The notes below the pieces were generated by a model. The model was given only the letters and a program-made list of their open reading frames with translations, was not told the DNA's origin and ran no database searches. DNA of 64,000 bases from NCBI GenBank assembly GCA_000431315.1, contig HF989736.1, positions 1 through 64,000 of the forward strand. Reading direction: 5' to 3'. The translations under genes and the position numbers were made by a program. Below are positions 50,971 through 60,296 of the stretch, piece by piece. This DNA comes from Brachyspira sp. CAG:484 (GTDB taxonomy: Bacteria > Cyanobacteriota > Vampirovibrionia > Gastranaerophilales > Gastranaerophilaceae). Numbering within the stretch: the stretch's first letter is position 1; each line of letters starts with the position of its first letter.

Positions 50971-52431
50971 TTACTTAAATTCAGAACTTATAACTCTGTC
51001 CATAAGTTCCTGCCAGGTTTCATTTCTTTCTCTTTTATAAAGTTTTACGCTGTCATACCAGTCGCAATGGTTTAAATCCATATGCCAGCGCCAGTTATAC
51101 TGATAAGGCAAAAGAATTGCGCATTTTTTGCCCAGAGCGCCTGCAACATGTGCAAGAGAAGTGTCATTACAGATAACCAGGTCCATATTTTCTACAGCGG
51201 CAGCTGTGTCTGAGAAGTTTTTAAATGTATGGCTGATGTCTATAATATTTTTATCCTGAAGCTTTTTCAATTCTTCAGAGCCTTCATATGTCTGGCATGA
51301 ATATACCTGTATATCAGGCAGAGCGAATAATCTGTTGAACGCTTCAACGTTGATTACCCTGCCTGTTTCATAAAACGTATTCCCCTGCCATTTAATACCT
51401 ATTTTTGTTTTGGAATTGTTGAAAAATGTTGTTTTATAATAATCAGTTTTTGTCTTATCGGCGGATAAATATTTTGAAACCGGTTTAAATATATTCCGGT
51501 TGTCCCTTCCTAAAAGGTAAGGAAGGCTGAGAATTGGGGCATGAACATCAAATGATATACTCTTCTCATCTTTAAATGTATCCATAATCTCAATATCCGG
51601 AAAGTTTTCCCGAAACCATTCAGCAAGTTCCTGCTGGGGTTTAAAGATAATTTTTCTGCATCTTGTTTGTAATTCCCGCAGGTAACGTGCAAACATAATT
51701 ACATCTCCGAAACCTGCTTCATAATATACATAAATTGTTTTGCCAAAGATTTGTTCGCCCTGCCACAATGGGGCTTTTAGTGTTAAGTTCGGGTAGGTAA
51801 CCTCCTGTGTTTTAATTGCAGTTTCTCTGCAAAGCCGCTCCTCAAAATATTTGAAACCATGTTCGTAATCTTTTTTTCTGAAATAGGCAAGTGATAAGAA
51901 ATATTTGCTTTCCCGGTCATCAGGATTAATTTTTAAAACTCTGTTGTAATAATTAATTGCTCCATGAGGATTGTTTAATAACAGATACAATGCCGCAAGG
52001 TTAAAGTTCGCCTTTTCTGAATGAGGTTTTAGCTGGAGCGCTTTAAGGTAAGCTTTTTCTGCCTCTTCAAAGTTTAAGAGGCTTTTATATGCCAGACCCA
52101 GGTTAAACCATAATGTGAAACTGCCATTATCTGTCAGGAATGCTTCTTTTATAATGCAAATTGCTTTTTCCCATTCTTCCTGTTTTATATAAATTCCTGC
52201 AAGATTTTCATAGTAATAAATGTTTTTTTCATATTTGATTGCTTGTTTTATAAATTTTTCAGCATCACTAATGTTATTTGTCTGGTATTTTAAAAGTCCG
52301 AGCAGATTTAAAGCTTCGCTGTTATGCGGATTTTCTTTAAGAACCTTAATATAAAACTTTTCTGCATTTTTATAATCCCCTTGAGAATGCAGAGAGAATG
52401 CTTTATTCAAATTTTCTTTTGCCAAATCCAT
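50971..52431 (-). CDS. TPR protein with GT9/heptosyltransferase-like domain
   Basis: 486 residues from ATG 52431 (AGAGG upstream; a TTG at 52470 is an alternative). Six or so TPRs fill residues 1-200 (for example NSEALNLLGLLKYQTNNISDAEKF). The C-terminal half has a GT-B fold: Y-E-A-G-F-G-D, I-G-I-K-W-Q-G, and V-I-C-N-D-T-S-L-A-H-V-A-G-A-L-G-K, the donor-binding motif of heptosyltransferases and O-GlcNAc-like enzymes. It probably transfers a sugar to a protein or lipid. It is next to the GT6 gene, 26 bp away, so they may act on the same glycan. Confidence 0.82.
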   Translation of the reverse strand: MDLAKENLNKAFSLHSQGDYKNAEKFYIKVLKENPHNSEALNLLGLLKYQTNNISDAEKFIKQAIKYEKNIYYYENLAGIYIKQEEWEKAICIIKEAFLTDNGSFTLWFNLGLAYKSLLNFEEAEKAYLKALQLKPHSEKANFNLAALYLLLNNPHGAINYYNRVLKINPDDRESKYFLSLAYFRKKDYEHGFKYFEERLCRETAIKTQEVTYPNLTLKAPLWQGEQIFGKTIYVYYEAGFGDVIMFARYLRELQTRCRKIIFKPQQELAEWFRENFPDIEIMDTFKDEKSISFDVHAPILSLPYLLGRDNRNIFKPVSKYLSADKTKTDYYKTTFFNNSKTKIGIKWQGNTFYETGRVINVEAFNRLFALPDIQVYSCQTYEGSEELKKLQDKNIIDISHTFKNFSDTAAAVENMDLVICNDTSLAHVAGALGKKCAILLPYQYNWRWHMDLNHCDWYDSVKLYKRERNETWQELMDRVISSEFK

Positions 52432-52489
52432 AGTCCGCCTCTGTCTTTCCAGTATACCAGAAAATGTCAAAGGCGGAAATTTTTAACAA

Positions 52490-53194
52490 TTACTTCATAT
52501 CAAATATTATAATAATGGACTCATCTGCAATTCCTGTTATATTAATTAGTTCATCTTCTTCTCTTATTCCCAGACCATCACCTGCAAAAAGTTCCGTATC
52601 TTTTATAATAACCGAGCCTGTTGCTATATGTATCCAGATTTTTCTTGATGGTCTTAGCTGATATGATACAGTTTTTTCTTTTTCTATTATCGTTTCATAA
52701 ACGTTTGCATCCTGATATATCTTAAACGCATTATCTTCACCTTCCAGTGAACCGATAAGGCATAACTTGTTCAGCATTGCCTCCCGCGGAAAGTTTTTCT
52801 GCCCGTAACCTGGTGAAATATTTTGAACATTAGGCATAATCCAAATTTGTAGAAAGTGAACAGGTACTTTGTCAGAAGCATTAAATTCACTGTGGAAAAT
52901 CCCTGTGCCTGCACTCATTTTTTGTATATCGCCGGCTTTCATAACCGAAGTATTTCCCATACTGTCGCGGTGTTCAAGTTCTCCGGAAAGGACAATACTT
53001 ATTATTTCCATATTGTCGTGCGGGTGCAGCCCAAAACCCTCTGACGGTGCTACAATATCATCATTAATCACTCTGAGCGGACCAAACCCCATATGTTTTA
53101 CATCTATATAGTTAGCAAATGAAAATGTATGTTTGCTGTCCAGCCAGTATAATTTTGTACTCCCGCGTTCATTGCTTTTTCTAATTGTATACAT
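52490..53194 (-). CDS. Pirin family protein (YhhW-like)
   Basis: 234 residues of the bicupin pirin family. N-terminal cupin motif GFGLHPHDNMEIISIVLSGELEHRDS with the metal ligands His, His, Glu, followed by GDIQKMSAGTGIFHSEFN. Members include quercetin 2,3-dioxygenase and redox-sensing pirins. The activity here is not determined. It has no operon partner. Confidence 0.93.
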   Translation of the reverse strand: MYTIRKSNERGSTKLYWLDSKHTFSFANYIDVKHMGFGPLRVINDDIVAPSEGFGLHPHDNMEIISIVLSGELEHRDSMGNTSVMKAGDIQKMSAGTGIFHSEFNASDKVPVHFLQIWIMPNVQNISPGYGQKNFPREAMLNKLCLIGSLEGEDNAFKIYQDANVYETIIEKEKTVSYQLRPSRKIWIHIATGSVIIKDTELFAGDGLGIREEDELINITGIADESIIIIFDMK

Positions 53195-53393
53195 ATTTTT
53201 CTCCTTTAGCAGATGCAGTATAGCCGGGATGATAAAATAAAAAATTCATAGCCCGGTCTAAGCAGAAAGCAGAAAAATTGCTTTTAGTTTGTGTAGAAAT
53301 TTTAGACTTAACGGTTAAACAGTTCTGTAATCAAATTTTTCACAGCAGGTATTATTATTCTATTGTTCCCAAAAAGGAAAGGAGAAATATCAC

Positions 53394-54689
53394 ATGAGTT
53401 TTAACCCGTTGAAGGAAAAGGGAATTTCCCTTGAAAAGCAGCTTAGAAGCTGGCATAATATTGCCCACAGGCACTTTAACAAATATGAAGTTGATTGTTA
53501 TACACGCACCAGACAGATTTTAATGAATGGTATTGAAATTGAAGCGTGGAATTTTAAACATAATTTTGCAAGAATTACAGATGATGAGGAAACTAAACAG
53601 TTTCTGGCTATGACAAAAAGAATAGAGGATATGCAGCAGACAACTGTTAACTGGATGTCCCCTGCGGATCAGTCTGTTTTGGAAACGACTTTAGGTTACG
53701 AGCAGGTTGCAGTTGATTTAACTGCCTGGCTTGCACAGAATGAACCGGATGATTATGTTAGAGAAACATTTAACTTTGGTTTGCTTGAAGATTTCGACCA
53801 CCTGTACAGATACAGCCAATGGGCATATATGGAGCATGGTATTGATCCGGATGATATAGTACAGGCGCAGACTGATATTATGATAAGCCGTCCTACACAA
53901 AACCACCATAATGACAATATTTTAAGACTTAGAGAACACTATGACAAAGCAACAGCTTCTCCACAGACCAAAGTTAATATTCTTACACTTGTTTCCGGAG
54001 AACAGCAGACTCATAATTATTATGCAGAACATGGTATGGAATACGGAAATGAATGTTTGCGGGAAACCTACGCTGAGATTAAAGACGTTGAAGAAGAACA
54101 TGTTACAATGTACGAATCTTTGATTGATCCTACAGAATCTTTATATGAGAAACTACTTCTTCATGAATTTACAGAAGTTTGTACATATCATAACTGTATG
54201 GCTGATGAGGTTGATGATATGCTGAAACCTGTCTGGGAAGAGTTTCTTGCATATGAGTTAGGTCATTTGCAGGCAGCGGCTGAACTGTTTAAAAAACATG
54301 AAAGACGTGATCCGGAGGAGGTTATCGGTACAGAAATAGTTTATCCTTGCAGATTTAAATCACAAAAGGAATATGTTACAAACATTCTGGAAAACGAAAT
54401 TGATAAACGTTTAGGGCTGGATAAGGATTACACTGTAATTAAAAAACTTCCAGACAACTGGCCTAGTTACAAAGTTCAGGAAAAAGTCGGTGAAGACGGT
54501 TCTCCAACCGAAATGACAATTAAGGTAATTGCAACCCAAAAGGATCGCGATCTTGTTATTGCTTCGGACAAGTTGAAGAGAGAACAGGCAAAATTGATTG
54601 AAAGAGGGCTTGAACCTAAAGCGCAGGCTCCTGATACAGTCAGTGCCGATGAATTTAAAAAGATGAGTTCTCAAAAGTTTGAAATGTAA
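53394..54689 (+). CDS. Ferritin-like diiron protein, duplicated helical bundles
   Basis: 431 residues, soluble, nearly all helical. E-x-x-H pairs typical of ferritin-like metal sites occur in two parts: VEEEHVTMYESL and YELGHLQAAAELF, plus LHEFTEVCTYH and DFDHLYRYSQW. Two bundles (about 1-180 and 190-305) are followed by a charged tail. Likely diiron redox or oxygen/peroxide handling; not a standard ferritin or rubrerythrin. AAGGAGAAAT precedes the ATG and a terminator follows. Confidence 0.65.
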   Translation: MSFNPLKEKGISLEKQLRSWHNIAHRHFNKYEVDCYTRTRQILMNGIEIEAWNFKHNFARITDDEETKQFLAMTKRIEDMQQTTVNWMSPADQSVLETTLGYEQVAVDLTAWLAQNEPDDYVRETFNFGLLEDFDHLYRYSQWAYMEHGIDPDDIVQAQTDIMISRPTQNHHNDNILRLREHYDKATASPQTKVNILTLVSGEQQTHNYYAEHGMEYGNECLRETYAEIKDVEEEHVTMYESLIDPTESLYEKLLLHEFTEVCTYHNCMADEVDDMLKPVWEEFLAYELGHLQAAAELFKKHERRDPEEVIGTEIVYPCRFKSQKEYVTNILENEIDKRLGLDKDYTVIKKLPDNWPSYKVQEKVGEDGSPTEMTIKVIATQKDRDLVIASDKLKREQAKLIERGLEPKAQAPDTVSADEFKKMSSQKFEM

Positions 54690-54698
54690 CGCTTCCAT

Positions 54699-54726
54699 AA
54701 GAGGGATTTAATTATCCCTCTTTTTT
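54699..54726 (+). terminator. Intrinsic terminator
   Basis: AAGAGGGAT / ATCCCTCTT stem (54699-54707, 54714-54722) followed by TTTT. It ends the ferritin-like gene; a TAAAAT hexamer just after it would serve the next gene. Confidence 0.88.
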
Positions 54727-54741
54727 GTATAAAATATTCCT

Positions 54742-55686
54742 ATGAATAAAAAGAATAATATAAAGAGTATATATTCTAATTTTGCACTTTTAACTACTGC
54801 ATTTATCTGGGGAGTTTCTTTTGTAGCTCAAAAATCAGGTATGGCTTTTGTTGGTCCGTTTACCTTTAATGCTGCAAGAACTTTTCTTGGCGGCTTAAGC
54901 CTGCTTCCGGTTATAGGTGTTTTAAAAATGATTTCTATGAAACATGATACAAGAACATCTCAGGAAAAAGCTGCTCAGCATAAAATCCTTGCTAAAGGCG
55001 GTATGTTGTGTGGTTTTCTTTTGTTTTCAGCCCTTACAATAAATCAGTATTGTATGGTTTATGCTCCGGCAGGAAAAGCAGGGTTTATTACTTCTTTGTA
55101 TGTTATTTTTGTTCCGCTTATTGCTGTTTTTATGAAGAAGAAACTCCGGTTTAACGTTAAAATTAGTATAGTACTTGCTGTAATCGGATTATATCTTTTG
55201 TGTTTTAAAAATACAGGTCATGTTGAAATAAGCGATGCTCTGCTGCTGGTTAGTTCCTTCCTGTTTGGTTTGCATATAATTGTTGTTAATTATTATTCAC
55301 ATAAAGTTAGTTCTGCAAAACTTTCGTGTGTGCAATTTTTTACAGCCTGTTTACTTTCTGTTCCGTTAATGTTTATATTTGAACACCCACAGCTTTCTGC
55401 TCTCAGAGCCGGAATTGAGCCTATTCTTTTTTCCGGTATTCTTGCAACTGGTGTAGCCTATACGCTTCAGATTTTCGGGCAGAAAGGCACAAGTCCGGTG
55501 ATTGCTTCTCTGATACTTAGTTTGGAATCTGTATTTGCCGTACTTGGCGGTATGGTTATGCTCGGTGAGAGTATGATTTTCAGAGAAGCAATCGGATGCG
55601 TTTTTATGATTAGTGCAATTTTGCTTTCACAGCTTCGCTTCCCGCCTGCAATATCATATCCAGGCAAGACCGATAGAAAAAATTGA
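54742..55686 (+). CDS. DMT superfamily transporter (EamA)
   Basis: 314 residues, about ten membrane helices in two EamA repeats (about 15-155 and 165-305). The first repeat starts LLTTAFIWGVSFVAQKSGM with the Gly-rich W-G-x-x-F pattern. Members export amino acids, nucleosides or metabolites; substrate unknown. A TAAAAT hexamer ends 6 nt before the ATG without a Shine-Dalgarno. The 3' end overlaps the convergent membrane gene by 33 bp. Confidence 0.9.
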   Translation: MNKKNNIKSIYSNFALLTTAFIWGVSFVAQKSGMAFVGPFTFNAARTFLGGLSLLPVIGVLKMISMKHDTRTSQEKAAQHKILAKGGMLCGFLLFSALTINQYCMVYAPAGKAGFITSLYVIFVPLIAVFMKKKLRFNVKISIVLAVIGLYLLCFKNTGHVEISDALLLVSSFLFGLHIIVVNYYSHKVSSAKLSCVQFFTACLLSVPLMFIFEHPQLSALRAGIEPILFSGILATGVAYTLQIFGQKGTSPVIASLILSLESVFAVLGGMVMLGESMIFREAIGCVFMISAILLSQLRFPPAISYPGKTDRKN

Positions 55687-55986
55687 AATTAAAAGTGAAC
55701 CTACTAATGCACTTAAAAATCCGCTTACCTCAATTCCCGGAACAAGGTATGCTACAAACATAAACAGCAGTGCGTTTATCACCAGAGTGAAGATTCCAAG
55801 TGTCAATATATTTATAGGGAGTGTTAGTAAAAGCAGTACAGGTTTTATAAAAGCATTAATTAATGCTATTACTACAGCTGCTATCATTGCTGTTGTGAAG
55901 TTTTCGATTGAAATACCCGGGGTTACCCAGCCGACAAACATAATTATAAGTGCTAAACCTAGCCATTTTAATATCATTAAAAACAT
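55654..55986 (-). CDS. Phage holin family 4 (YvlD-like) membrane protein
   Basis: 110 residues with four hydrophobic segments: about 3-22, 30-55, 57-78 and 88-110. The pattern NAFIKPVLLLLTLPINILTLGIF is typical of PF04020 (YvlD-like) proteins. Despite the family name they are chromosomal and of unknown function. Convergent overlap with the EamA gene by 33 bp. Confidence 0.85.
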   Translation of the reverse strand: MFLMILKWLGLALIIMFVGWVTPGISIENFTTAMIAAVVIALINAFIKPVLLLLTLPINILTLGIFTLVINALLFMFVAYLVPGIEVSGFLSALVGSLLISIFSIGLAWI

Positions 55987-56058
55987 ATTCTCTCCTTATT
56001 TTTTTATTATTTTAAAGCAGTTAAAAAATATTTCAATACCGGAAAGTTTAATAAAAAA

Positions 56059-56083
56059 AGCAGGTATTTTTTGAATACCTGCT
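56059..56083 (-). terminator. Intrinsic terminator of the ArsB-family operon
   Basis: GCAGGTATT / AATACCTGC stem (56060-56068, 56074-56082) with a T-run on the minus strand. Confidence 0.85.
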
Positions 56084-56091
56084 AAAAATTA

Positions 56092-56226
56092 TTATTTTAT
56101 AAAATTGGATGCAATATACATTCCTATTAAAACAATTACAAAGAACAAAAGACCTCCGAAAACTTCGTTCCTATTGTAATTAAACTGGGCAGGATGCCCT
56201 GTTTCCTGTTTAGTTTTCTTATCCAT
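56092..56226 (-). CDS. Small single-span membrane protein, 44 aa
   Basis: A 44-codon frame from ATG 56226, with AAGGAGATT 8 nt upstream. It has a polar N-terminal half (MDKKTKQETGHPAQFNYNRN) and one membrane helix, GGLLFFVIVLIGMYIA, ending NFIK. It lies 13 bp after the ArsB/NhaD gene and before its terminator, so it may be a small transporter subunit or regulator. Not recognised. Confidence 0.6.
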   Translation of the reverse strand: MDKKTKQETGHPAQFNYNRNEVFGGLLFFVIVLIGMYIASNFIK

Positions 56227-56239
56227 ATTTGCAATCTCC

Positions 56240-57562
56240 TTATCTCAAAAATCGTAAATAAATATAGATGGAGCTTAGTATCAAAGAAATAAGCATAACA
56301 ATGATACCGTACTTCATAAATCTCATAAACGAAATCGGATAATTTTTGGAAGCCGCAGTTTCAGAAACTATAACATTTGCAGCTGCACCTATAATTGTCA
56401 TGTTGCCGCCAAGGCAGGCACCTAATGACAAACACCACCATAACGGTTCGGCATAGCTTGCGCCCATAACTTTTTCAATTTCTAAAATCATAGGTGTCAT
56501 AGTTGCAGTATATGGAATATTATCAATAATACCGGAGATAAAGCCTGAGCCCCAGAGAATTAACAGTGAGGTTGCAGCCTGAGAACCCTCGGTAATTTTG
56601 ATAATCCAGTTTGCCATTAATGCAATACCGCCGGAAGCTTCAAGTCCGCCGATAATTATAAATAAGCCGATAAAGAAGAATATTGTATTCCATTCAACTT
56701 CTTTGCATATTTCAGAAGGTTTTTCAAATATCAGAAGTATGCTTGCACCAAGCATAGCCATAACTGATGTTTCAATATGTGTTATATCATGTGTTATAAA
56801 ACCTAATATTACACCGGCTAATATGATAACACTTCTAATCATAAGAGCTTTATCTGTTATTGTATGCGAGTTATCAAGCAGAGCCACCTGTTCCATTTTT
56901 TCTTTTGTAGTTACAAGGCTTTTACGGAAAAATAATGCCATTACGCCAAGAACAACAAGTAAAATAATGAAAACTATCAGTGTTAATTCTTTTACAAAAT
57001 CCATAAAAGAAAGTCCGGCAGCACTGCCGATAATTATGTTTGGAGGATCCCCGATAAGAGTTGATGTTCCTCCTATATTTGATGCAAAAACTTCTGTAAT
57101 TAAAAAAGGAATAGGATTGATGTCGAGCTTTTTAGCAATAAAGAATGTTACAGGCATAATCAAAATAACTGTTGTAACATTATCAAGAAATGCTGATGTA
57201 ACTGCGGTAAATAAGCCTAAAACAAACAATATAAGTATAGGCTTTCCGCCTGTATGCTTCAAAAGTTCATTAGCAATCCAGTTGAACATTCCGCTTTTTG
57301 TCGCAATACTTACAATAATCATCATTGCAACGAGCAAAAATATTACATTAAAATCAATATAATTAATAAAGTACAGGCTGTTGATTGCATCGCCTGCCAT
57401 TTTATGCTGGCTTAAAAGCCCTAAAAGAATTGTTGCTACAGCACCAAGAAGTGCCACTGTTGCTTTTGGAATTTTTTCCAGAGCAATAAATATGTAGGCG
57501 ATAATCAATATTGCCGCCGAAACTCCGACACTGTGTGCCTGAACAAAATTTAATATATCCAT
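56240..57562 (-). CDS. ArsB/NhaD family ion transporter
   Basis: 440 residues, ten to twelve membrane helices. SNIGGTSTLIGDPPNIIIG (about 161-179) and SGIIDNIPYTATMTP (about 339-353) are the two conserved re-entrant motifs of the ion transporter superfamily (NhaD/ArsB/CitM). Substrate could be sodium/proton, arsenite or an organic anion; the sequence does not decide it. It is cotranscribed with a 44-residue membrane protein. Confidence 0.88.
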   Translation of the reverse strand: MDILNFVQAHSVGVSAAILIIAYIFIALEKIPKATVALLGAVATILLGLLSQHKMAGDAINSLYFINYIDFNVIFLLVAMMIIVSIATKSGMFNWIANELLKHTGGKPILILFVLGLFTAVTSAFLDNVTTVILIMPVTFFIAKKLDINPIPFLITEVFASNIGGTSTLIGDPPNIIIGSAAGLSFMDFVKELTLIVFIILLVVLGVMALFFRKSLVTTKEKMEQVALLDNSHTITDKALMIRSVIILAGVILGFITHDITHIETSVMAMLGASILLIFEKPSEICKEVEWNTIFFFIGLFIIIGGLEASGGIALMANWIIKITEGSQAATSLLILWGSGFISGIIDNIPYTATMTPMILEIEKVMGASYAEPLWWCLSLGACLGGNMTIIGAAANVIVSETAASKNYPISFMRFMKYGIIVMLISLILSSIYIYLRFLR

Positions 57563-57619
57563 TTTAAGTACTCTCCGATTTCGTTTATTACATTTGTTGT
57601 TTTAATATTTTAAACGAAG

Positions 57620-57976
57620 TTAAGGAGCACGCGGATTAATCTCATACCTGAAATTATAAGGATTTGAACAAAAATCCGGGTTGAAGGTTAATGTAGGCTT
57701 TTTGTTTAAGAAAAAACTTTCCAAACTTACAAAATCAGGTGTGACTTCCGGAATATGAATTATCTTTTTATTATGATTTCTAAGCGAATAATCGGAATTT
57801 GATATGTCTGTTGTTATATTTTTGAGGTTAAATGTATCGTTATTATTAATTTCAAGAGTTTTATTAATACTTACTACAGTCTGTGTAAAGCTGTGAACTG
57901 AAGGCACAGTGCTTCTATGCCCCGCAAACACAAAACCTATTAATAAAAAAGTCAGTATCATAAAACATTTTTTCAT
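57620..57976 (-). CDS. Small exported protein, 118 aa
   Basis: A signal peptide MKKCFMILTFLLIGFVFAG (1-19) is followed by about 99 polar residues with two Asn/Thr-rich stretches and one Cys. No known domain. The start codon lies inside an 11-bp inverted repeat (57951-57961 / 57975-57985) and there is no Shine-Dalgarno. A start at the internal ATG (codon 6) is possible. It follows the pilin operon and its terminator-like hairpin. Confidence 0.6.
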   Translation of the reverse strand: MKKCFMILTFLLIGFVFAGHRSTVPSVHSFTQTVVSINKTLEINNNDTFNLKNITTDISNSDYSLRNHNKKIIHIPEVTPDFVSLESFFLNKKPTLTFNPDFCSNPYNFRYEINPRAP

Positions 57977-57985
57977 GATACTGAC
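57945..57985 (-). terminator. Terminator or attenuator hairpin after the pilin operon
   Basis: Perfect inverted repeat GTCAGTATCAT / ATGATACTGAC, 13-nt loop, followed on the minus strand by TTTTTT. It spans the start codon of the 57620 gene, so it may end the pilin operon or control that gene. Confidence 0.6.
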
Positions 57986-58029
57986 ATATTATTTAAAAAG
58001 TGAAAATTTTTCAACAAGCTAAAACAATA

Positions 58030-58620
58030 TTATCTTTTGATAGTATCATTAGATTTCAAATATTCTTTAGCTTTTTCATCTGTGACATACATTTTACCGT
58101 CTTTTTTGATAAAGATTTCAAATATATCCGGATCAGAGCATTTTTCAGGATCAGTTTTGTTATACATACAGTTAGGTTTTTTATCGGAGCCGTTTACATC
58201 GACTTTAATTTTTGCATCTGTGGTAAAGTCTGTTATAGGCATTATCCATTCAATACCATCACTTGAAATAAATGCTATTTGGTTGGCAACACAGTTCGGA
58301 ACATCATCGACAGTGTTTACTTTTGTTGCAAATAGTTTGCAGAATTTTGTATTGCCTGAAATAGATGAATCTATAGCTGCAGGTTCGATTTCATCAAATC
58401 CTTCTTTACCGAGTTTGGTAGCATACATATCTTCATCGTTTACAAGTTCTGTAACGATCCTTTCTGCAAGATAATATGCTTTTTTGAACAAAATTTTATT
58501 TTTAGCCGGTTTGACCTGCATTATTGCCGGAATTAACATTGTTGCAATTATTGACAGAACTGCAAGACATACCATCATTTCCGCCAAAGTAAAACCATAT
58601 CTTTTTAATGTTATTTTCAT
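58030..58620 (-). CDS. Type IV pilin-like protein
   Basis: Class III signal KRYG|FTLAEMMVCLAVLSIIATMLIPAI with cut after G9, mature about 187 residues. The helix is typical and the C-terminal domain holds K-V-D-V-N-G-S-D-K-K-P-N plus several Cys. It is the last gene of the four-gene minus-strand pilin operon; AAAAGGACA precedes the ATG. A minor pilin or initiator role is inferred. Confidence 0.88.
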   Translation of the reverse strand: MKITLKRYGFTLAEMMVCLAVLSIIATMLIPAIMQVKPAKNKILFKKAYYLAERIVTELVNDEDMYATKLGKEGFDEIEPAAIDSSISGNTKFCKLFATKVNTVDDVPNCVANQIAFISSDGIEWIMPITDFTTDAKIKVDVNGSDKKPNCMYNKTDPEKCSDPDIFEIFIKKDGKMYVTDEKAKEYLKSNDTIKR

Positions 58621-58648
58621 TTGCCATTGTCCTTTTTTATTTTTATTT

Positions 58649-60265
58649 CTACCAAATTATAACTATAGATCCAGGTGCACCTGCAGTAGCTGCAACATTT
58701 GTATAGCTTGTGTCAGAGCAGCTTATTGGACCTGTGTATGATGAGCTCAGCGTATTACCGGCAAATTTTCGGATATGTGTACTAATCCAGCAGTTATCTT
58801 GCGAAGTACCGCCATTACCGCCTCTGCCGAAAGTATTCAGGTCAATTCCATCACCTTCCGTAGGTGGAACATCATTCATATTGGTAACATTTGCAGCTCT
58901 TTCATAAGTTGATATTGAGCCTATATGGTTAGGTGAAATTCCTGTATGGGTATTTGCACTATCTTCAGCTTCAGATGGATACCCTGGTGCCGGAGGCAGT
59001 ATTTTTACAGGAAGCGGCTGCTTACCTTTTCCTCCTAATCCACCGGGAACTGATAATGCTCCGTTAGACATACTGGTTTCTTCTCCCGGATTACCATCAT
59101 CTCCTGAACCTAAAGCGGGTGCTGCACCACCTCTTCCTGGTTTAAGATCAACAGTATTTGATTTAAATGAACGTACAAATATTGCAAGATATTCTCCAGC
59201 AGTTCCGCCTTCTCCTGCTGTCATATATTTTGTATCATACTCATGACTCCAAGAGTAACTAGGAGAGTGTTCTCCTGCTGAACAGCTATTGTCGCAGCTT
59301 CCGTTACAATAACCATCTGAACCGTCACTACCTGCTGTGGCATTATAGCAGTATGAATAATCAGAACAAGGTGTTCTTGTTGCCGGGCTGCCTCCTGTTC
59401 CGCCATAGGCTGTACAAGAAGCTACAATACTTCCATTTTGACTGATTGCAGCTGATGCATTTCCGCCGTCTCCACCGGAAAGACCATCATTAATATAAAT
59501 ACTTGAACTGTAATCACTCCCACTGCTTCCGCTGTCGTTAGTTGCTTCATGTTTTAAACCAAGACCTACCGCTACAGAACCTGTATTACAGGTTGCACTG
59601 GAGCCTCCCGAGCCACCTGGAACTGTTCTATCCAGAACTTCAGCTGACCAGCTGCAGCTGACTGCCTCTGTTGACATTGCTGTACAGTCTGCTTCAGTCA
59701 TTCCGGCAGTTTCATTGGAACCGCATCTGCACTTTCCTGTACTTCCAAGATAACTCTCACCTGCGCCGGAACCATCACCGCCGCTTCCGGAAGTTGCACA
59801 GGCATATACCACATCTCCTGCGACAAAACCTTGCCAGTCAGAAAGTGTCATATAAAACGGACTTCCGTTAATTTCACTTTCAGTCCAGCCGTAAGCAGTT
59901 TTAGTACCGCTTTCATTAACGCTGTTTCGTGTATTCCCGTCATATCCTGCATCTCCACCGGCACCGCCGCCGCCAACAAGCTGGATATAAAAATATGAAG
60001 CTTTTGCAGGCGGTTCAAATTTACATTCTGCTACTTCTCTTTTATACAAACGGGCTTTTTCAACATATCTTTCTTCCATTAGTTTGCCTTCGCTTGTTCT
60101 GTAGCAGGTATATTTACCATGAACTATTTTTTTAGGAACACGACTGTGTTTTTTTGTAATAACAGACATAGAGCCTGCTGTAATAAGTGATGCTATCATA
60201 AGTAACAACAGCATTTCAACAAGTGAAAAACCTTCTTTTAAAATGGATTTATTATTATTAATCAT
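58649..60265 (-). CDS. Glycine-rich pseudopilin, 538 aa
   Basis: Prepilin signal KEG|FSLVEMLLLLMIASLITAGSM, then VHGKYTCYR and CKFEPPAKASYFYIQLVGGGGAGG. The middle 400 residues are Gly/Ser/Asn-rich with dense Cys pairs and repeated G-G-x-G-G-x. Before the end is the segment FKSNTVDLKPGRGGAAP, and the protein ends G-A-P-G-S-I-V-I-I-W. It is larger than any normal pilin. A likely surface-exposed polyglycine-helix adhesin on a pilin stem; the match to fibre tips is a fold guess. Confidence 0.82.
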   Translation of the reverse strand: MINNNKSILKEGFSLVEMLLLLMIASLITAGSMSVITKKHSRVPKKIVHGKYTCYRTSEGKLMEERYVEKARLYKREVAECKFEPPAKASYFYIQLVGGGGAGGDAGYDGNTRNSVNESGTKTAYGWTESEINGSPFYMTLSDWQGFVAGDVVYACATSGSGGDGSGAGESYLGSTGKCRCGSNETAGMTEADCTAMSTEAVSCSWSAEVLDRTVPGGSGGSSATCNTGSVAVGLGLKHEATNDSGSSGSDYSSSIYINDGLSGGDGGNASAAISQNGSIVASCTAYGGTGGSPATRTPCSDYSYCYNATAGSDGSDGYCNGSCDNSCSAGEHSPSYSWSHEYDTKYMTAGEGGTAGEYLAIFVRSFKSNTVDLKPGRGGAAPALGSGDDGNPGEETSMSNGALSVPGGLGGKGKQPLPVKILPPAPGYPSEAEDSANTHTGISPNHIGSISTYERAANVTNMNDVPPTEGDGIDLNTFGRGGNGGTSQDNCWISTHIRKFAGNTLSSSYTGPISCSDTSYTNVAATAGAPGSIVIIW

Positions 60266-60296
60266 AATTAACCAGACTCCTATTATTGATAGATTA

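Noticed and set aside
56598..57362. 254-residue antisense frame in the ArsB/NhaD gene
   Set aside because: Mirror of a transmembrane gene; composition typical of antisense shadows.
58037..58474. 145-residue plus frame in the pilin gene
   Set aside because: Antisense shadow of the prepilin gene, no ribosome site.
59671..60135. Plus-strand frames inside the glycine-rich genes
   Set aside because: His/Leu/Arg-rich products are complements of Gly codons, not genes.
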